Shown piece by piece: positions 6,517 to 9,413 of a stretch of 9,413 bases of DNA; the stretch's first letter is position 1, and the number at the start of each line of letters is the position of its first letter. The notes beneath the pieces are model-generated. The model saw only the letters and a list, made by a program, of their open reading frames with translations, ran no database searches and was not told where the DNA came from. Source of the DNA: RGIG995 sp045635765 (GTDB lineage Bacteria; Bacillota; Clostridia; Oscillospirales; UBA644); NCBI GenBank assembly GCA_045635765.1, contig JAZTWH010000044.1, positions 1-9,413 on the forward strand, given 5' to 3'. The translations under genes and the position numbers were made by a program.

Positions 6517-7029
6517 TCACACGAACAGATCGACCAGTGCGGGGATTCCGTAAGAGATCACCGCCATGATTGCCGCCGCAAGGCATACCCCCAAGGTGGC
6601 TGCCAGCCAGGACTGCTTTTTATCCAAATTCAAAAGGGCCGCAATGAGGGCCCCGGTCCAGGCTCCGGTGCCGGGAAGGGGAATTCCCACGAACAAAAGC
6701 AAGCCCCAAAAGGAGGCCTTCCGAATTTGCTCACTCTTCTTGCCGGTCGCTTTCGACTCCAGCTTTTCCACCATTTTGCGGAAAATTCTTCGCCCTTTCA
6801 TCCAGGTAAACACCGGGGTAATCAGCCATAGGATGAACGGGATGGGAATCAAATTCCCCGTAATGCAGAGGGCAAAGGCCTTAAACAAATTAAACCCGTA
6901 CAGGCTTGCAACGATCATGCCTCCACGCAATTCCAAAATGGGAATCATAGAAACGAAAAACACGATCAGCTCCGGGGGGAGAAACCCTGAAAGAGTTTCA
7001 TTCATCCAATTGGCAATGGCTTCGGTCAT
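6517..7029 (-). CDS. Small multidrug export family membrane protein (COG2426/PF06695)
   Basis: A 170-residue integral membrane protein. The start is placed at ATG 7029 because AGGAG (7037-7041) stands seven bases before it; the earlier ATG at 7065 lies in the loop of the upstream rpsT terminator and has no ribosome binding site. Hydrophobic segments fall at about 19-42, 48-75, 106-133 and 139-165, with a basic cytoplasmic-type loop at 78-105 (KGRRIFRKMVEK). Family motifs are ELRGGMIVA at 33-41 and VGIPLPGTGAWTGALIA at 114-130, the paired re-entrant style that recalls DedA-like transporters. The family name comes from limited evidence on drug export; the true substrate is unknown. It lies 60 bases after the rpsT stop and has its own terminator at 6474-6512. 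With no clear promoter of its own, it may depend on readthrough from rpsT. Confidence 0.85.
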   Translation of the reverse strand: MTEAIANWMNETLSGFLPPELIVFFVSMIPILELRGGMIVASLYGFNLFKAFALCITGNLIPIPFILWLITPVFTWMKGRRIFRKMVEKLESKATGKKSEQIRKASFWGLLLFVGIPLPGTGAWTGALIAALLNLDKKQSWLAATLGVCLAAAIMAVISYGIPALVDLFV

Positions 7030-7049
7030 GTTATTACTCCTATGTAATA

Positions 7050-7076
7050 CAAAACCCTGCCTCATCGAAGCAGGGT
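7050..7076 (-). terminator. Terminator or attenuator after rpsT
   Basis: On the minus strand ACCCTGC (7070-7076) pairs with GCAGGGT (7054-7060) across a 9-base loop and is followed by only four T, then G. The short T run suggests partial termination, which would let some transcription continue into the membrane-protein gene that begins 25 bases later. Confidence 0.7.
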
Positions 7077-7089
7077 CTGATAAACGGTT

Positions 7090-7329
7090 TTATTCAGCGG
7101 CAAATTCAACAGCCAGGCGGGACTTTTTGCGAGCAGCACAGTTGGCATGGATCAGACCCTTAGCGGCAGCCTTGTCAACCAAGGAATAGGCCTTCTGAAG
7201 GTTTTCCGGGGACTTCTCCGCTTCAAGAGCTTTCAGCTGGGTGCGGAACGCGGACTTCTGCATTTTATTCTGCAGCTTCTTCGTTTCGTTCACCAAAACA
7301 CGTTTCTTGGCAGATTTGATGTTGGGCAT
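7090..7329 (-). CDS. rpsT: 30S ribosomal protein S20
   Basis: A 79-residue primary 16S rRNA-binding protein of the small subunit. The sequence MPNIKSAKKRVLVNETKKLQ is the signature N-terminus of S20, followed by a lysine/arginine-rich helical bundle (SAFRTQLKALE, NLQKAYSLVDKAAAKGLIH, NCAARKKSRL). The length fits the family, which is usually about 80-90 residues. Of two in-frame ATG codons, 7329 is chosen: GGAGGTG lies seven bases before it, while the codon at 7335 almost touches that site and would add Met-Gln ahead of the conserved MPNIKSA. A strong promoter lies upstream (7395-7423) and a hairpin follows the gene. rpsT is commonly a neighbour of gpr in Bacillus and Clostridia; here a PfoR-like gene sits between them. 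Confidence 0.98.
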   Translation of the reverse strand: MPNIKSAKKRVLVNETKKLQNKMQKSAFRTQLKALEAEKSPENLQKAYSLVDKAAAKGLIHANCAARKKSRLAVEFAAE

Positions 7330-7394
7330 CTGCATTCACCTCCGTTGTTCTTTCCGGGATATATTCCCCGATAAATTCATTTTCAGCACGATAT

Positions 7395-7423
7395 ATTATA
7401 TCACAAATCAAAGGAATATGCAA
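7395..7423 (-). promoter_or_regulatory. Sigma-A promoter of rpsT
   Basis: Reading the minus strand, TTGCAT (7418-7423), a 17-base spacer and a perfect TATAAT (7395-7400), with an extended -10 TG one base before it. Transcription would begin near 7388 and give a leader of about 58 bases. The leader holds a small hairpin candidate, CGGG and CCCG, at 7355-7370. Confidence 0.85.
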
Positions 7424-7438
7424 GAGGTATTTCCAAAG

Positions 7439-7465
7439 AAAAAAGGAATTCTTTGTGAACTTTCC
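7439..7465 (-). terminator. Probable weak terminator after the PfoR-like gene
   Basis: On the minus strand GGAAAGTTC and GAATTCC can form a bulged stem of seven pairs (one G-U) around a 5-base ACAAA loop, followed by six T. It lies 14 bases past the stop codon at 7479 and just before the rpsT -35 box. Confidence 0.5.
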
Positions 7466-7478
7466 GGGACGAAGGGAG

Positions 7479-8489
7479 TCATTTGGCCTCGTAAATCTTC
7501 ATATCTCCTTTTCTCACCCACCCCAGTTTCCGGAACGCCGCGTCAAAGGCCAAGGTAAGGCAAGCGGGGAGAAGGAAGTGCATTGCCGCGACTTCCAGAA
7601 GAAAAATCCAAAATTCCGTATTTCCCGCCATGGCGTCATAGGCTCCGAACTGTCCCACCAATCCGCTGGTGCCCATTCCTGCCCCCATGGGCGTATTGGC
7701 CATTTTCAAAACCGCGGTGGAAATAGGGCCAAGGATGGCGGAAGCCAAGGTGGGAGCAAGCCAAATGGCCGGTCTGCGGACGATGTTGGAGAACTGAAGC
7801 ATGGACGTGCCGAACATCTGGGACAAAGTCCCGCCCAATCCGTTATCCCGCCAGGAAGCAACGGCAAAGCCCACCATCTGACAGCAACATCCCACGCAGG
7901 CGGCACCGGCGGCAATACCGTCCAGACCGATCATAATACACAGGGCGGCGGAAGAAATAGGTGCCGTCAAGGCCAGTCCCACCAGCACCGCAATGGCAAT
8001 GCCCATCCAGAGGGGATGAAGCTCCGTGGCTCCATTGATCAACGCACCAAGGGCACGCATAAATTTACTGAGCCAAGGACCGACAAAAATTCCCACCAAT
8101 CCGCCGGTAATAATGGTAATCAGGGGAGTAATTACAATATCCAGCTTGGTCTTCCCCGCAAGGATATTGCCCAATTCCGCCCCCACAAGGGCCGCAATAA
8201 ACGCCCCCACGGGACCGCCGGCCACGTATCCCACGGCACCCGCGGCCGCGGAAGAAAACATCGTCAGGGGCTTGACCTTCAATCCCCATGCCACGGCCAC
8301 CCCGATGGCGGCACCCACCACGAAATCGTTTTTGACCACCGAGGAAATCTCTCCCAAAATGGAAAGTCCCGGAATTTTTGCCAGCTGAGAAAGGATGAGT
8401 CCGAGAATCAGCGAAGAAAATAAACCCAAGGCCATGGCCCCCAGAGCATCCACAAAATAACGTTTCAGAATTTTCTTAACGGCGTCCAT
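7479..8489 (-). CDS. PfoR-like membrane protein, PTS_EIIC_2 family (COG3641)
   Basis: A 336-residue integral membrane protein resembling the EIIC_2 family and Clostridium perfringens PfoR. It has about eight to ten hydrophobic stretches, for instance 13-35, 55-70, 92-110, 117-139, 160-187, 190-210 and 293-316. Glycine/alanine-rich motifs include AAAGAVGYVAGGPVGAFIAA from 81 and ALTAPISSAALCIMIGLDG from 173. A cysteine cluster at 198, 201, 202 and 203 (CVGCCCQMVGFAVASW) is striking. Despite the PTS name, no EIIA, EIIB or HPr gene is in view, so sugar uptake by phosphotransfer cannot be claimed; PfoR was described as a regulator of a toxin gene and the true role is unsettled. ATG at 8489 has GGAGG at 8499-8503, nine bases away. 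Its own promoter is at 8520-8548, and gpr is divergent from it. The C-terminus is charged and cytoplasmic in style. Confidence 0.87.
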   Translation of the reverse strand: MDAVKKILKRYFVDALGAMALGLFSSLILGLILSQLAKIPGLSILGEISSVVKNDFVVGAAIGVAVAWGLKVKPLTMFSSAAAGAVGYVAGGPVGAFIAALVGAELGNILAGKTKLDIVITPLITIITGGLVGIFVGPWLSKFMRALGALINGATELHPLWMGIAIAVLVGLALTAPISSAALCIMIGLDGIAAGAACVGCCCQMVGFAVASWRDNGLGGTLSQMFGTSMLQFSNIVRRPAIWLAPTLASAILGPISTAVLKMANTPMGAGMGTSGLVGQFGAYDAMAGNTEFWIFLLEVAAMHFLLPACLTLAFDAAFRKLGWVRKGDMKIYEAK

Positions 8490-8519
8490 TCGACAGACCC
8501 TCCAAAGTGCATTTTTTCC

Positions 8520-8548
8520 ATTATAACATAAAATTCAAAAAAAAACAA
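8520..8548 (-). promoter_or_regulatory. Promoter of the PfoR-like gene
   Basis: On the minus strand TTGTTT (8543-8548), a 17-base spacer that includes a T run, and a perfect TATAAT (8520-8525). Start near 8513, giving a leader of about 24 bases with the ribosome binding site GGAGG at 8499-8503. The -35 match is weak (three of six). Confidence 0.65.
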
Positions 8549-8610
8549 GTCTTTTCTTGCTTTTCCTTCTTTTGTAAGGCCGTTCCCGTCCGCAACCGTA
8601 AGGACAAACC

Positions 8611-8639
8611 TCATAAACAATGGATTTTCGGGCAGAATA
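8611..8639 (+). promoter_or_regulatory. Candidate forespore (sigma-G/sigma-E type) promoter of gpr
   Basis: TCATA at 8611-8615 and CAGAATA at 8633-8639 are 17 bases apart. They resemble the -35 (G-N-ATA) and -10 (CAT-N-N-TA) boxes of sporulation sigma factors, with five of seven matches in the -10. No good vegetative promoter is seen in this gap. The predicted transcript start would fall very close to the ribosome binding site, which weakens the call. Confidence 0.3.
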
Positions 8640-8660
8640 CTCCAAAAAGGAGTGACGCTT

Positions 8661-9413
8661 ATGAATCAAAGAACCGACCTTGCCATTGAGGCGGCGGAAT
8701 TAAAACAATTGGGAGAAAAGGACGGGTTCCTGGAAACGGTATCCGCGGGCCCCATCCCCGTTTCCAAGGTACGCATCGTCAACGAAACGGCGGCGGCCCT
8801 CACCGGAAAACCTATGGGCAATTACGCCACAGTCTTTTTTGACGGAGCCTTTTCCGACGAAGAACTATTTGACCGGGCGGTGGAACGGACGGGAGAACTG
8901 CTTCGGGAATTTCTGCACGGAGCCAAATCCGTCCTTGCAATTGGATTGGGGAACGCCGAAATGACCGCCGATGCCCTAGGGCCGAAGGCCGTAGACCGCC
9001 TCATCGTGTCCCGGCATCTGAAGGAGCAATTGCCCGACCTGTACCGGGAGCTAGCGTTGGGGGAACTGTCTGCCCTCCGTCCCGGCGTCCTGGGTCAGAC
9101 GGGAATCGAAACGGCAGAATTGATTCAGGCAGTGGTCCGGGCCGTGTCCCCCGATGCAGTCATCGTCTTTGACGCTTTGGCCTCCCGCAGGGTCAAACGC
9201 CTTTGTGCCACGGTACAAATCAGCGATACGGGAATTACTCCCGGCTCCGGCGTGGGAAACCACCGGGCAAGAATCGACCGGGAGACTCTGGGCATCCCCG
9301 TCATCAGCGTAGGCGTTCCCACGGTGGTGGACGCGGCCACCCTCACGGTCAATGCACTGGAAAAAGTCCGGGGGAAAATAGGAAACACCCCGGCAGAAGA
9401 GCTAGCAGAAGAG
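8661..9413 (+). CDS. gpr: GPR endopeptidase, spore germination protease (3' end outside window)
   Basis: Peptidase family A25. It is made in the forespore as a zymogen and, on germination, starts the breakdown of small acid-soluble spore proteins that coat the DNA. The first 251 codons are visible; family members are about 320-370 residues, so roughly a quarter is missing. ATG at 8661 has AGGAG at 8648-8652. The N-terminus NQRTDLAIEAAEL is the family's propeptide-processing region, here very close to the start, so the propeptide would be short. Conserved motifs are LGNAEMTADALGP at 96-108 with Asp104, FDALASR at 170-176 with Asp171 (the two aspartates I equate with Asp127 and Asp193 of the Bacillus megaterium enzyme), PGSGVGNHR at 194-202, and VGVPTVVDAATL from 218. 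Its presence marks the host as endospore-forming or descended from one. It diverges from the PfoR-like gene, with rpsT two genes away. Confidence 0.96.
   Translation, partial: MNQRTDLAIEAAELKQLGEKDGFLETVSAGPIPVSKVRIVNETAAALTGKPMGNYATVFFDGAFSDEELFDRAVERTGELLREFLHGAKSVLAIGLGNAEMTADALGPKAVDRLIVSRHLKEQLPDLYRELALGELSALRPGVLGQTGIETAELIQAVVRAVSPDAVIVFDALASRRVKRLCATVQISDTGITPGSGVGNHRARIDRETLGIPVISVGVPTVVDAATLTVNALEKVRGKIGNTPAEELAEE

Noticed and set aside
7455..8423. 322-codon open frame on the plus strand, rich in Gly, His and Arg
   Set aside because: Antisense to the PfoR-like membrane protein; its composition is what the reverse of a hydrophobic GC-rich gene produces.
1..9413. CRISPR array, tRNA or rRNA genes
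   Set aside because: No regularly spaced direct repeats and no tRNA- or rRNA-like sequence were seen on either strand.

Overview
The window looks like chromosomal DNA of a spore-forming clostridial Firmicute. It carries a germination protease gene (gpr) near rpsT, a rhodanese-less ThiI beside its own cysteine desulfurase, and strong GGAGG-type ribosome binding sites throughout. Most genes are moderately GC-rich. A visibly AT-rich stretch at about 4905-6515 contrasts with both flanks. No taxon below class level is claimed.

Layout. On the plus strand, 1-2624 holds the 3' end of rmuC, a cysteine desulfurase and thiI, closely packed and probably one operon. It closes on a near-perfect bidirectional terminator (2623-2663). 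The same hairpin faces a minus-strand pair reading towards it: a beta-CASP metallo-beta-lactamase RNase-like protein (start TTG at 4889) followed by a LOG/TIGR00730 nucleotide phosphoribohydrolase-like protein. From about 4960 to 6420 is an AT-rich region with two broken minus-strand genes. One is a DUF1906 glycoside-hydrolase-like gene with a frameshift near its start. The other is a small gene interrupted by an in-frame TAA. The region also holds an orphan 22-bp hairpin, and an 11-bp inverted repeat lies near its two edges. From 6517 to 8489, all on the minus strand, come a small multidrug-export-family membrane protein, rpsT with a clear promoter and terminator, and a PfoR-like EIIC membrane protein with its own promoter. 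Divergent from the last, gpr starts at 8661 on the plus strand and runs off the window.

How the genes work together. The desulfurase and ThiI form a sulfur relay for tRNA 4-thiouridine: the desulfurase supplies persulfide sulfur and ThiI adenylates and thiolates the tRNA. The beta-CASP/LOG pair suggests RNA processing and nucleotide turnover, but no joint pathway can be read from the sequence. gpr serves spore germination by degrading small acid-soluble proteins. The AT-rich centre appears to be decaying accessory DNA, possibly from a transferred cell-wall-hydrolase-related locus. I see no intact novel system here; the decayed module and its boundaries are the least explained part.
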